Part shown: in pieces, positions 44,806-51,498 of the stretch
Layout of the letters: every line of letters begins with the position of its first letter
Position numbering within the stretch: position 1 is the stretch's first letter
NCBI RefSeq assembly: GCF_003634615.1
Contig: NZ_RBKX01000001.1
Coordinates: 248,001-312,000 of the forward strand
Direction of reading: 5' to 3'
From: Flavobacterium sp. 102
GTDB lineage: Bacteria > Bacteroidota > Bacteroidia > Flavobacteriales > Flavobacteriaceae
Length of the DNA stretch: 64,000 bases
Notes under the pieces: model-generated
What the model was told of the DNA's origin: nothing
The model's database searches: none
The model's input: the letters and a program-made list of their open reading frames with translations, nothing else
Made by a program: the position numbers and the translations under genes

Positions 44806-45698
44806 CGCTTTTCTGCTATTCTTAATTTGGCACTACGCGCTCTGTTGTTGATTTTGATTTCAGCATCGTCAGGAACAATTAGTTTTCCAACCAACTTGAA
44901 CGGTACTGAAAAATTTCCAAAGAAATCGCGTTCCGGTTCTCCTTCAAATAAGCCATTTTTCATAAAGCGTTTTACCAATCTATCTTCTAAAGAATGATAG
45001 GAAATCACGCTTAATCTTCCTTCCGGTTTTAATATTTCAAGTGATTGTTCCAAAAACTCTTTCAACACTTCCATCTCCTGGTTTACTTCAATTCTAATCG
45101 CTTGATAAATCTGAGCCAAGATTTTATTTTTAAACTGATCCGGTAAAAATTTGGCCAAAACCATTTTTAATTCGTCAGTTGTATTGATTTTTTTGTATTC
45201 TCTGGCTTCGATAATGGTTCTGGCAATGGCCGGCGCTGCTTTTAATTCGCCATAATCCAAAAACACTCTTTTTAAATTGGCATCATCATACTCATTAATC
45301 ACTTTATGCGCATCGAGTTCATTTCTTTTGCTCATTCTCATATCCAAATCGGCATCAAAACGCGTAGAAAAACCTCTTTCAGGAACATCAAATTGGTGAG
45401 ACGAAACCCCTAAATCGGCTAAAATACCATCGACACTTTTCACCCCGTGAAATCTCAAAAAACGCTTGATATACCTGAAATTCTCGTGAATCAAAGTGAA
45501 TCTTTCATCGGGTAAAGTATTGGCCAACGCATCTTCATCTTGGTCAAATCCGAACAATCTTCCGTTTGGTCCTAAGCGACTCAGAATTTCTTTTGAATGT
45601 CCGCCACCGCCAAAAGTCACATCAACATAAATTCCATCGGGCTTGATATTCAAGCCATCGACAGTTTCCTTCAACAAAACCGGATTATGATATTCCAT
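44802..45698 (-). CDS. rsmH: 16S rRNA (cytosine1402-N4)-methyltransferase
   Basis: 298 residues from the ATG at 45698 (MEYHNPVLLKETVDGL, the usual family start); another ATG four codons upstream (45710) is possible. SAM-binding TFGGGGHSKEIL, FGFDQDEDA, DGILADLGVSSHQFD, RGFSTRFDADLDMRM and VISYHSLEDRLVKRF. It methylates C1402 in the decoding centre. It starts inside the end of mraZ and overlaps ftsL by 4 bp. Confidence 0.96.
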   Translation of the reverse strand: MEYHNPVLLKETVDGLNIKPDGIYVDVTFGGGGHSKEILSRLGPNGRLFGFDQDEDALANTLPDERFTLIHENFRYIKRFLRFHGVKSVDGILADLGVSSHQFDVPERGFSTRFDADLDMRMSKRNELDAHKVINEYDDANLKRVFLDYGELKAAPAIARTIIEAREYKKINTTDELKMVLAKFLPDQFKNKILAQIYQAIRIEVNQEMEVLKEFLEQSLEILKPEGRLSVISYHSLEDRLVKRFMKNGLFEGEPERDFFGNFSVPFKLVGKLIVPDDAEIKINNRARSAKLRIAEKR

Positions 45699-46158
45699 TG
45701 TCATCATCATTTATATTTCCCATTACATCTTCTGCCAAATCAGCAAAATCGATATCATCGCCTGCAATTGATTTCTCGTATAAATCTTTATCCCAAATCT
45801 CAACGATGTTCACCGCTGACGAAAGCACTATATCTTTTGAAATGTGACCAAAAGCCACTAAATCTTTCGGAATTAACAATCGGCCCAAATCGTCAACTTC
45901 CACTACTTTCACTCCGGCCGTAAAACGACGAATGAAATCATTGTTTTTCTTTACAAATCGATTGAGTTTGTTGATCTTTTGCATCATCAAATTCCATTCA
46001 ATCATCGGATATAATTCCAAACACGGTTGAAACACAGAACGCTTCAAGACGAAGCCATCTTGAAGAGAATTAGCCAGTTGCTTCTTTAAAGCCGAAGGAA
46101 TCATCAACCTTCCTTTGGCGTCAACTTTGCACTCATATGTTCCGATTATGGAGTTCAA
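45685..46158 (-). CDS. mraZ: Division/cell wall cluster repressor MraZ
   Basis: 157 residues with two SpoVT/AbrB-like halves, each with the D-x-x-GR-L-x-IP motif: YECKVDAKGRLMIPSAL (about 8-24) and VEVDDLGRLLIPKDL (about 86-100). MraZ is a ring-forming DNA-binding protein that represses its own dcw operon in E. coli. The start codon is TTG at 46158; no ATG fits. First gene of the cluster. Three decameric repeats lie upstream and overlap the expected -33 region, so autorepression is likely here too. Confidence 0.95.
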   Translation of the reverse strand: MNSIIGTYECKVDAKGRLMIPSALKKQLANSLQDGFVLKRSVFQPCLELYPMIEWNLMMQKINKLNRFVKKNNDFIRRFTAGVKVVEVDDLGRLLIPKDLVAFGHISKDIVLSSAVNIVEIWDKDLYEKSIAGDDIDFADLAEDVMGNINDDDNGIS

Positions 46159-46181
46159 TTGCAGTTAATTTTGGTTATCAG

Positions 46182-46189
46182 CAAAAATA
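46182..46189 (-). promoter_or_regulatory. -7 box TATTTTTG for the dcw operon
   Basis: Exact TAnnTTTG match 23 bases upstream of the TTG start of mraZ. A TTG at the edge of the first GTGGTA repeat lies at approximately -33 distance. Confidence 0.6.
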
Positions 46190-46199
46190 TAAAAATAAT

Positions 46200-46246
46200 T
46201 ACCACAATTTACCACAAAATACCACTTTGTTGATAAGTTTTACCAC
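46200..46246 (-). promoter_or_regulatory. Probable MraZ operator: GTGGTA repeats spaced 10 bp
   Basis: On the minus strand GTGGTATTTT, GTGGTAAATT and GTGGTAATTA follow each other without gap (46200-46225), and a fourth GTGGTA lies 21 bp upstream (46241-46246). MraZ of E. coli binds TGGG-type direct repeats with 10-bp periodicity; the spacing here is the same. The array abuts the -7 box and covers the -33 region. Confidence 0.7.
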
Positions 46247-46512
46247 TTCATTCCCTTTTCGGTCAAAAACGCAATAAATTCATCCTCAACGAATTCTTGA
46301 TGAATGTTTAATGAATTTAGATTTGAGAAGAAAATAAAATATAAAAAACTCATTTTAAGGGTTTTTATTGCATAAAATTGATTTTATTGGCTTGAGAATA
46401 GATGGGTAAATTTTTATAATTAACAAGCTGATTTTTTTAAAATTTGTTGATGAAAAACTACATTTTAGTAGTAAATATTCCTGACATGAAGCTATTTTTA
46501 TCTTTAAAATCA

Positions 46513-46520
46513 TATATTTG
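46513..46520 (+). promoter_or_regulatory. -7 box TATATTTG for the alpha/beta hydrolase
   Basis: Exact TAnnTTTG match, 29 bases before the ATG at 46550. Confidence 0.6.
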
Positions 46521-46549
46521 TTGCCAAGGTAAAAAGTCAAAAAAATTAC

Positions 46550-47314
46550 ATGGAAGGAAATTTTAAAAAAGAGGGCAAGTATTCCTATTTCGAAGCTGGA
46601 GAAGGTACGCCAATCGTTGTTTTACATGGATTGATGGGCGGATTGAGTAATTTTAGCGGTGTTGCCAATTACTTTTCCTCACTAGGTTATAAAGTAGTTA
46701 TTCCCGAGTTGCCCATTTACACCCAAAACATCTTAAAAACCAATGTCAAGGCTTTTGCCAGATATGTAAAAGATTTTATTACTTTTAAAGGTTTTGACCG
46801 CGTTATTCTTCTTGGAAATTCGCTTGGCGGACATATTGCTTTGTACCATTCCAAAATGTACCCAGAAAAAGTTGCAGGATTAGTAATTACAGGAAGTTCA
46901 GGCCTTTACGAAAGCGCCATGGGTGACAGTTACCCAAAGCGCGGTGATTATGAGTATATCAAAAAGAAAGCTGAAGCGGTTTTTTACGACCCAAATGTAG
47001 CCACAAAAGAAATTGTTGACGAAGTTTTTTCGGTGGTGAATGACCGTATCAAAGTGATTAAAACCTTGACGATTGCCAAAAGTGCGATTCGCCACAATAT
47101 GGCTAAAGATTTACCTAAAATGCATGTAAAAACTTGTATCATTTGGGGTAAAAACGACCAAGTTACGCCACCGGAAGTAGCTGAAGAATTCCACAAATTA
47201 ATGCCCAATTCTGAATTGTATTGGATTGACAAATGTGGTCATGCTGCAATGATGGAACATCCGGACGAATTTAACCGATTATTACATGAATGGTTAAAAG
47301 AAGTTCATTTATAA
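46550..47314 (+). CDS. Alpha/beta hydrolase
   Basis: 254 residues, complete alpha/beta-hydrolase fold without signal peptide. Oxyanion motif HGLMGG, nucleophile Ser91 in GNSLGG, acid probably Asp in IWGKNDQVTPP, and His231 in CGHAAMMEHP. Substrate unknown; the sequence resembles the general MhpC-like group of ester or C-C bond hydrolases. It has its own promoter and terminator and precedes engB on the same strand. Confidence 0.92.
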   Translation: MEGNFKKEGKYSYFEAGEGTPIVVLHGLMGGLSNFSGVANYFSSLGYKVVIPELPIYTQNILKTNVKAFARYVKDFITFKGFDRVILLGNSLGGHIALYHSKMYPEKVAGLVITGSSGLYESAMGDSYPKRGDYEYIKKKAEAVFYDPNVATKEIVDEVFSVVNDRIKVIKTLTIAKSAIRHNMAKDLPKMHVKTCIIWGKNDQVTPPEVAEEFHKLMPNSELYWIDKCGHAAMMEHPDEFNRLLHEWLKEVHL

Positions 47315-47316
47315 AC

Positions 47317-47341
47317 AAAAGTCCTTTTGGGACTTTTTTAT
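47317..47341 (+). terminator. Intrinsic terminator after the hydrolase gene
   Basis: AAAAGTCC, short loop TTTTG, GGACTTTTTT. Seven-pair stem plus T tract, located just before engB. Confidence 0.75.
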
Positions 47342-47355
47342 TTTAATAAAATCCA

Positions 47356-47973
47356 ATGAAAATTACCAGTGCCGAATTTATCATCAGTAATTCTGACGTG
47401 AGCAAATGTCCGAAAGAACCTTTGCCGGAATACGCTTTTATTGGTCGTTCCAATGTGGGAAAATCGTCTTTGATTAACATGTTGACCAACCATAAAAATT
47501 TGGCTAAAACCTCCGGAAAACCGGGAAAAACTCAGTTAATCAATCACTTTAAAATCAATTTGAATTGGTTCTTAGTCGATTTACCGGGTTATGGATATGC
47601 TCGAGTTTCCAAAAAAACCAAAGAAGTTTTTCAAGAGTTTATCACCGATTATTTTGAAAAAAGAGAACAATTGGTTTGCGCGTTTGTTTTAATCGACATC
47701 CGATTGGAAGCACAGAAAATTGATTTGGAATTCATTACCTATTTAGGTGAAATTGAAATACCGTTTTGCATCATTTTTACCAAAGCCGATAAAATCAGTA
47801 GAGGCAAAATTGATTCTCACATTGCTGCGTATAGAAAAGCACTTTTGGCCAATAACTGGGAAGAAATGCCGCAACACTTTGTAACCTCAGCAACTGAAAC
47901 CACTGGTAGAGATGCTGTTTTGGGCTTTATTGACAGTGTAAATGAAGAAATGTTTAAAAGTGGGGATTTATAA
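47356..47973 (+). CDS. engB: Ribosome biogenesis GTPase YihA/YsxC (EngB)
   Basis: 205 residues, TRAFAC GTPase with G1 GRSNVGKSS, G3 DLPGYG, G4 TKADK and the G5 region TSATETTGRD. EngB assists late assembly of the large ribosomal subunit. Full family length; ATG at 47356. The lipoprotein gene follows after 3 bp and may be co-transcribed. Confidence 0.97.
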   Translation: MKITSAEFIISNSDVSKCPKEPLPEYAFIGRSNVGKSSLINMLTNHKNLAKTSGKPGKTQLINHFKINLNWFLVDLPGYGYARVSKKTKEVFQEFITDYFEKREQLVCAFVLIDIRLEAQKIDLEFITYLGEIEIPFCIIFTKADKISRGKIDSHIAAYRKALLANNWEEMPQHFVTSATETTGRDAVLGFIDSVNEEMFKSGDL

Positions 47974-47976
47974 TTT

Positions 47977-48555
47977 ATGAAAAAAATATTCATTCTGTTA
48001 ACACTTGTTATTTCAACAGGTTGCAACTTGAATCATTTTACTTTATACAACAGCGATAGAACAAATGGCCTAGATTTTCAAGAAGGAAAATGGTTAATCG
48101 GAAACATCGAAATCAATCCGTTTTATAAAGACAAACTAACAGAATTGGTCTACACCAATTTTAATTCGCGCTTAAGTGAAAGAGTGAAACTTGTTTCACA
48201 AGAAAAATCTTTACTGATTCCGGTCAAAATTGATCTAAATCCAAGTAAAGAGGAACTCAAAAAGCTGAAGATTGGAACCAATTACGATTACTTTGTCAAT
48301 GTTAAATGCAAAAGTAACAGGAACGATATCAGTAATTTCAAATTAATTGAACACGACTATTATCTCAAGCAAATGTCTTTTGCCGAAATAACATTAGAAG
48401 TTTATGATTTAAAACTTGAAAAAATAGTCTACACCCAAACAGCCAGAGGAAATATTGACGAACATATGAGCGCAACTTCAAGGCCAATTTATAATGTAAT
48501 TATGGGATGTTATAAAAAGATTTGGGAAGATATTGCGAGCAAATCTATTCATTAG
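47977..48555 (+). CDS. Lipoprotein of unknown function
   Basis: 192 residues with a lipoprotein signal (MKKIFILLTLVISTGC, Cys16). The mature part is a soluble alpha/beta sequence with IEINPFYKDKLTELVYTNF and YNVIMGCYKKIWEDI; I do not recognise the family. It follows engB after 3 bp. Its stop is 5 bp from that of the convergent gldC. Confidence 0.72.
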   Translation: MKKIFILLTLVISTGCNLNHFTLYNSDRTNGLDFQEGKWLIGNIEINPFYKDKLTELVYTNFNSRLSERVKLVSQEKSLLIPVKIDLNPSKEELKKLKIGTNYDYFVNVKCKSNRNDISNFKLIEHDYYLKQMSFAEITLEVYDLKLEKIVYTQTARGNIDEHMSATSRPIYNVIMGCYKKIWEDIASKSIH

Positions 48556-48560
48556 CATTT

Positions 48561-48896
48561 TTATTTCTTCAACTCCAATTTCTCCGCAAAATAATCACAG
48601 AAATCTTTCATCGTATCCGCCATTTTTTCATCGGCAGTTGCACGTTGAAAAGTATCCGCCATGGCCACTAAGGTTTGGTGAAAAAACAATTTCATTTCGT
48701 CTACCGGCATGTCTTTGGTCCACAAATCAATGCGAAGTGTTTCTTGCGCTTTGCTGTCCCAAATGGAAAGCATCATCGCTTTCGCCTCTTCTTCATCAAC
48801 GCCGCCATCTTGGGCTGTCCATGTTAGTTTTTCGGGTACGCGGTTTTCATCTAATTCGACATTGAATTTTATTTCGGATTTTATGGTATTACTCAT
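48561..48896 (-). CDS. gldC: Gliding motility protein GldC
   Basis: 111 residues from the ATG at 48896 (MSNTIKSEIKFNVELDE); a further upstream ATG lies inside gldB and gives no family similarity. GldC is a soluble protein needed for full gliding in Flavobacterium johnsoniae, probably stabilising GldB; its biochemical role is unknown. It overlaps the gldB end by 8 bp, so it is the second gene of a gldBC unit. No signal peptide. Confidence 0.9.
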   Translation of the reverse strand: MSNTIKSEIKFNVELDENRVPEKLTWTAQDGGVDEEEAKAMMLSIWDSKAQETLRIDLWTKDMPVDEMKLFFHQTLVAMADTFQRATADEKMADTMKDFCDYFAEKLELKK

Positions 48897-49851
48897 TCTT
48901 TTTAGGTTTGTATTTTGATTTTTCAAATAATTCTTTAGCGTCCATTTTCAGCATGTCTTGCAAACTTACTTCGTTATTTTCCATGAAAGAACGAACAATT
49001 TGCCAACCAATCCATTGCCCAACTCTGCCGGGAGATTCGTTATCAATTTCAAGAAAGAATTTAGAAAACGGTGCCAAATTAATAAAGCGATTTGCCAATC
49101 GTGAATCAGAACTGAAAAGCAAATCTTCTTCTATAAAAAAGCGCCAAATGTAACTTTCGTTTTCCTGACACCAAGTGATTTTCTCAGGCAAGTAACCAAT
49201 TTTTTCAGCATCTGTATGATTGGGAAGTACTAAATCTTTTAAATATAATTCTTTACCATAATAAATCATTTCAGACAATAATGTTTTGTCAGTAGGTGGC
49301 GGAATTTTTCTCATGGCGTAACTTGTTACGATATCCGGCATCATTTGTCGCTCTTCAAAATTCTGTCTCAAATATTCCGGAAAAGTATAAAATTTAACAT
49401 CTTTCCCGAGATACAATTCCAAAGCAATTATCAATTTATCATTGGCATAAATCGCTTTACTGTTATAATCCATTTCACCAATTACAGTGTAGACTCTAGG
49501 CAAAACAGTTTCCGGAAAATAGTATTTGAGGTGTTTGAACAAATCTTCAATTTCGGATGTTTGTTTGCCGAAATCCGGGTATTTTTTTTGCACTTCCGCA
49601 TACAGATCTTTCCAATCTTTGTTTTGCATTTTTTCAATCCAAACCTTATCATCAAATCCTTCCGGAAAGAAAAATGGGTATTCGGCTTTTAAATTAGGCA
49701 GGTCTTTTGGAGAAGCTTCAAAGAAAGCTTGATCAAATCGATTGACTTTTAAAGCCACCGGAATTTCTTCAACTGCTTTTTCTACTTTAGATTTCTTATC
49801 ACAAGAAACCAGCAGAAAAACCAACGTTATTATTGCAAAATACTTTTTCAT
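48889..49851 (-). CDS. gldB: Gliding motility lipoprotein GldB
   Basis: 320 residues from ATG 49851, which begins a lipoprotein signal (MKKYFAIITLVFLLVSC, Cys17). The frame continues upstream to 49920, but that would run over the promoter. The mature part shows the GldB pattern, with FFFPEGFDDKVW, YFPETVLPRVYTVIGEMDY, LYLGKDVKFYTFPEYLRQNF and NESPGRVGQWIGWQIVRSFM. GldB is essential for gliding and associated with the Bacteroidetes type IX secretion/motility machinery. The presence of gldBC suggests a gliding organism. Confidence 0.93.
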   Translation of the reverse strand: MKKYFAIITLVFLLVSCDKKSKVEKAVEEIPVALKVNRFDQAFFEASPKDLPNLKAEYPFFFPEGFDDKVWIEKMQNKDWKDLYAEVQKKYPDFGKQTSEIEDLFKHLKYYFPETVLPRVYTVIGEMDYNSKAIYANDKLIIALELYLGKDVKFYTFPEYLRQNFEERQMMPDIVTSYAMRKIPPPTDKTLLSEMIYYGKELYLKDLVLPNHTDAEKIGYLPEKITWCQENESYIWRFFIEEDLLFSSDSRLANRFINLAPFSKFFLEIDNESPGRVGQWIGWQIVRSFMENNEVSLQDMLKMDAKELFEKSKYKPKKNE

Positions 49852-49901
49852 TACAGAGAATTTATATGACCAAAATGGGACTGAAAAGTTTGTGATTTTT
49901 T

Positions 49902-49917
49902 TACATTTGCAAATATA
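49902..49917. promoter_or_regulatory. Abutting divergent -7 boxes for nadE (+) and gldB (-)
   Basis: TACATTTG at 49902-49909 (plus) and TATATTTG at 49917-49910 (minus) touch each other. Each is an exact TAnnTTTG match. The transcripts would start inside each other's promoter and overlap by about 10-15 bases, so RNA polymerase can occupy only one at a time. Confidence 0.6.
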
Positions 49918-49948
49918 CATTTCCGTTTCTAAAAACTTTCATAAAAAA

Positions 49949-50755
49949 ATGGCTAAAAAAAGTAAAATCAAAGTAGGGGAAACTAATACCCATATTGTTA
50001 CATGGTTAAAGGATTATGCTACAAAAGCAAAAGTAAATGGTTTTGTGATTGGTATTTCAGGTGGTATTGATTCGGCCGTAACCTCAACATTGTGCGCCCA
50101 AACCGGATTAACAACTTTGTGTATCGAAATGCCGATTCACCAAGACCCAAATCAAGTAAGCCGTGGTAGAGAACACATTGAACAGTTGAAAGAGCGTTTT
50201 CCGAATGTTCAAAATGCAGAAACCAATTTAACTGAAGTTTTTGAAGCATTCAAGAAAGCCTTCCCTCATTCGGATAATGAAACCAAGTTTAATCTCTCGT
50301 TAGCCAATACAAGAGCACGATTGCGAATGACAACGTTATATTATTTTGCCGGAATTCATGGCTTGTTAGTTGCCGGGACAGGAAATAAAGTTGAGGATTT
50401 TGGGGTTGGGTTTTACACCAAATATGGCGATGGCGGTGTTGATTTGAGTCCGATTGCCGATTTAATGAAGAGTGATGTATATGCTTTGGGAGAATATTTA
50501 GAAATACCGAAGTCGATACAAAATGCAGCACCAACCGACGGTTTGTTTGGCGATTCAAGAACCGATGAAGACCAATTGGGAGCGAGTTATGACGAATTAG
50601 AATGGGCGATGTTAGAAACAGAAAACAACAAAAAAAATGAGGATTTTTCAGGAAGAGAGAAAGAAGTTTTTGAGATTTATAAGAAGTTAAATACAATAAA
50701 TCAACACAAAATGAATCCAATTCCTGTATGTATAATCCCAATTTTTTTAAAATAA
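49949..50755 (+). CDS. nadE: NAD(+) synthetase, ammonia-dependent
   Basis: 268 residues from ATG 49949 (MAKKSKIKVGETNTHIV); the longer frame from 49742 overlaps gldB on the other strand. PP-loop ATP-binding SGGIDSA, then GTGNKVEDFGVGFYTKYGDGG and PTDGLFGDSRTDEDQLG. No glutaminase domain, so ammonia is the direct nitrogen donor. It makes NAD from deamido-NAD in the cytoplasm. Divergent from gldB. Confidence 0.96.
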   Translation: MAKKSKIKVGETNTHIVTWLKDYATKAKVNGFVIGISGGIDSAVTSTLCAQTGLTTLCIEMPIHQDPNQVSRGREHIEQLKERFPNVQNAETNLTEVFEAFKKAFPHSDNETKFNLSLANTRARLRMTTLYYFAGIHGLLVAGTGNKVEDFGVGFYTKYGDGGVDLSPIADLMKSDVYALGEYLEIPKSIQNAAPTDGLFGDSRTDEDQLGASYDELEWAMLETENNKKNEDFSGREKEVFEIYKKLNTINQHKMNPIPVCIIPIFLK

Positions 50756-50836
50756 TATCAATTTTGTTAACATTTTTTGAATATAATTTTTTAACTTTAC
50801 AGTAATTTCTATTAATTTTTATCAAATACCACAATT

Positions 50837-51466
50837 ATGATAAATGTATGTATTGCGGATAACTTTCCGGTTGTACACTTTGGAATGAAAGCCTACTTCA
50901 AGGATCACCCTGAAATAAGCATCGTTTCCAACGTAGGAAATTTTTTTATGGTTCCCGATGCTTTAAGAAACAAAGAAATTGACGTCTTAATCATCGATTT
51001 AGAGCTTGAAGGATTAAAGAGTATTTATGAACTCAAGTCAATCATCAGAAATTTTCCAAAAACTAAAGTTGTCGTCTTCAGTAGTTTGTCAGAACACATT
51101 TATGCGCCTAACGCTATTAAAGCAGGTTGTGCAGGATATGTTCATAAGACATCAAAGCTTGAAAATTTAGGGATCACCATTGTCAAAGTAAGTCAAGGAC
51201 AGATTATCCTAAATGAAGAGATCAAGAGAAACCTAGCGTTGATTGCTAAGCAGAACAAATCAGAGCGTTTGTACCGAAAACTTTCGAACAGAGAGATTGA
51301 GGTATTGCGTTTCTTAAGCGACGGCAAGAAAAACAACGAGATTGCAAAAATCTTAACGCTTAATGAGAAAACCATCAGTACTTATAAACTTCGTTTATTG
51401 ACGAAGCTAAATGTGACTAACTTGGTAGACCTTGTTAATAAAGCTAAGACTTTGGAAATCGTTTAA
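50837..51466 (+). CDS. NarL/FixJ-type response regulator
   Basis: 209 residues. Receiver domain (about 1-120) with Asp8, phosphoacceptor Asp54 (LIIDLELEG), Ser83 region (VVFSSLSE) and Lys104 (YVHKTS); LuxR-type HTH (about 143-209) with LSNREIEVLRFLSDGKKNNEIA and EKTISTYKLRLLTKL. The second residue of the acidic pair is Asn9 rather than Asp/Glu, which occurs in the NarL group. No histidine kinase gene is adjacent, so the partner is unknown. Followed by a strong terminator. Confidence 0.92.
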   Translation: MINVCIADNFPVVHFGMKAYFKDHPEISIVSNVGNFFMVPDALRNKEIDVLIIDLELEGLKSIYELKSIIRNFPKTKVVVFSSLSEHIYAPNAIKAGCAGYVHKTSKLENLGITIVKVSQGQIILNEEIKRNLALIAKQNKSERLYRKLSNREIEVLRFLSDGKKNNEIAKILTLNEKTISTYKLRLLTKLNVTNLVDLVNKAKTLEIV

Positions 51467-51470
51467 AACT

Positions 51471-51498
51471 AAAAACCCGCAAAATGCGGGTTTTTTTA
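51471..51498. terminator. Intrinsic terminator after the response regulator
   Basis: AAAACCCGC, loop AAAAT, GCGGGTTTTTTT. Five GC pairs extended by A-T pairs; A tract on the left and T tract on the right make it bidirectional between convergent genes. Confidence 0.85.

Larger units (their letters stand above)
46159..46549. other. 391-bp divergent intergenic region between mraZ and the alpha/beta hydrolase
   Basis: Contains the mraZ promoter and decameric repeats (46182-46246) and the hydrolase promoter (46513-46520). The very AT-rich centre (about 46250-46510) shows nothing I can name; the short open frame on the minus strand there has low-complexity composition and no initiation context. 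Confidence 0.7.

Noticed and set aside
46355..46540. 61-codon frame on the minus strand in the mraZ/hydrolase intergenic region
   Set aside because: Lys/Ile/Ser-rich low-complexity product in very AT-rich DNA, no promoter or family similarity.
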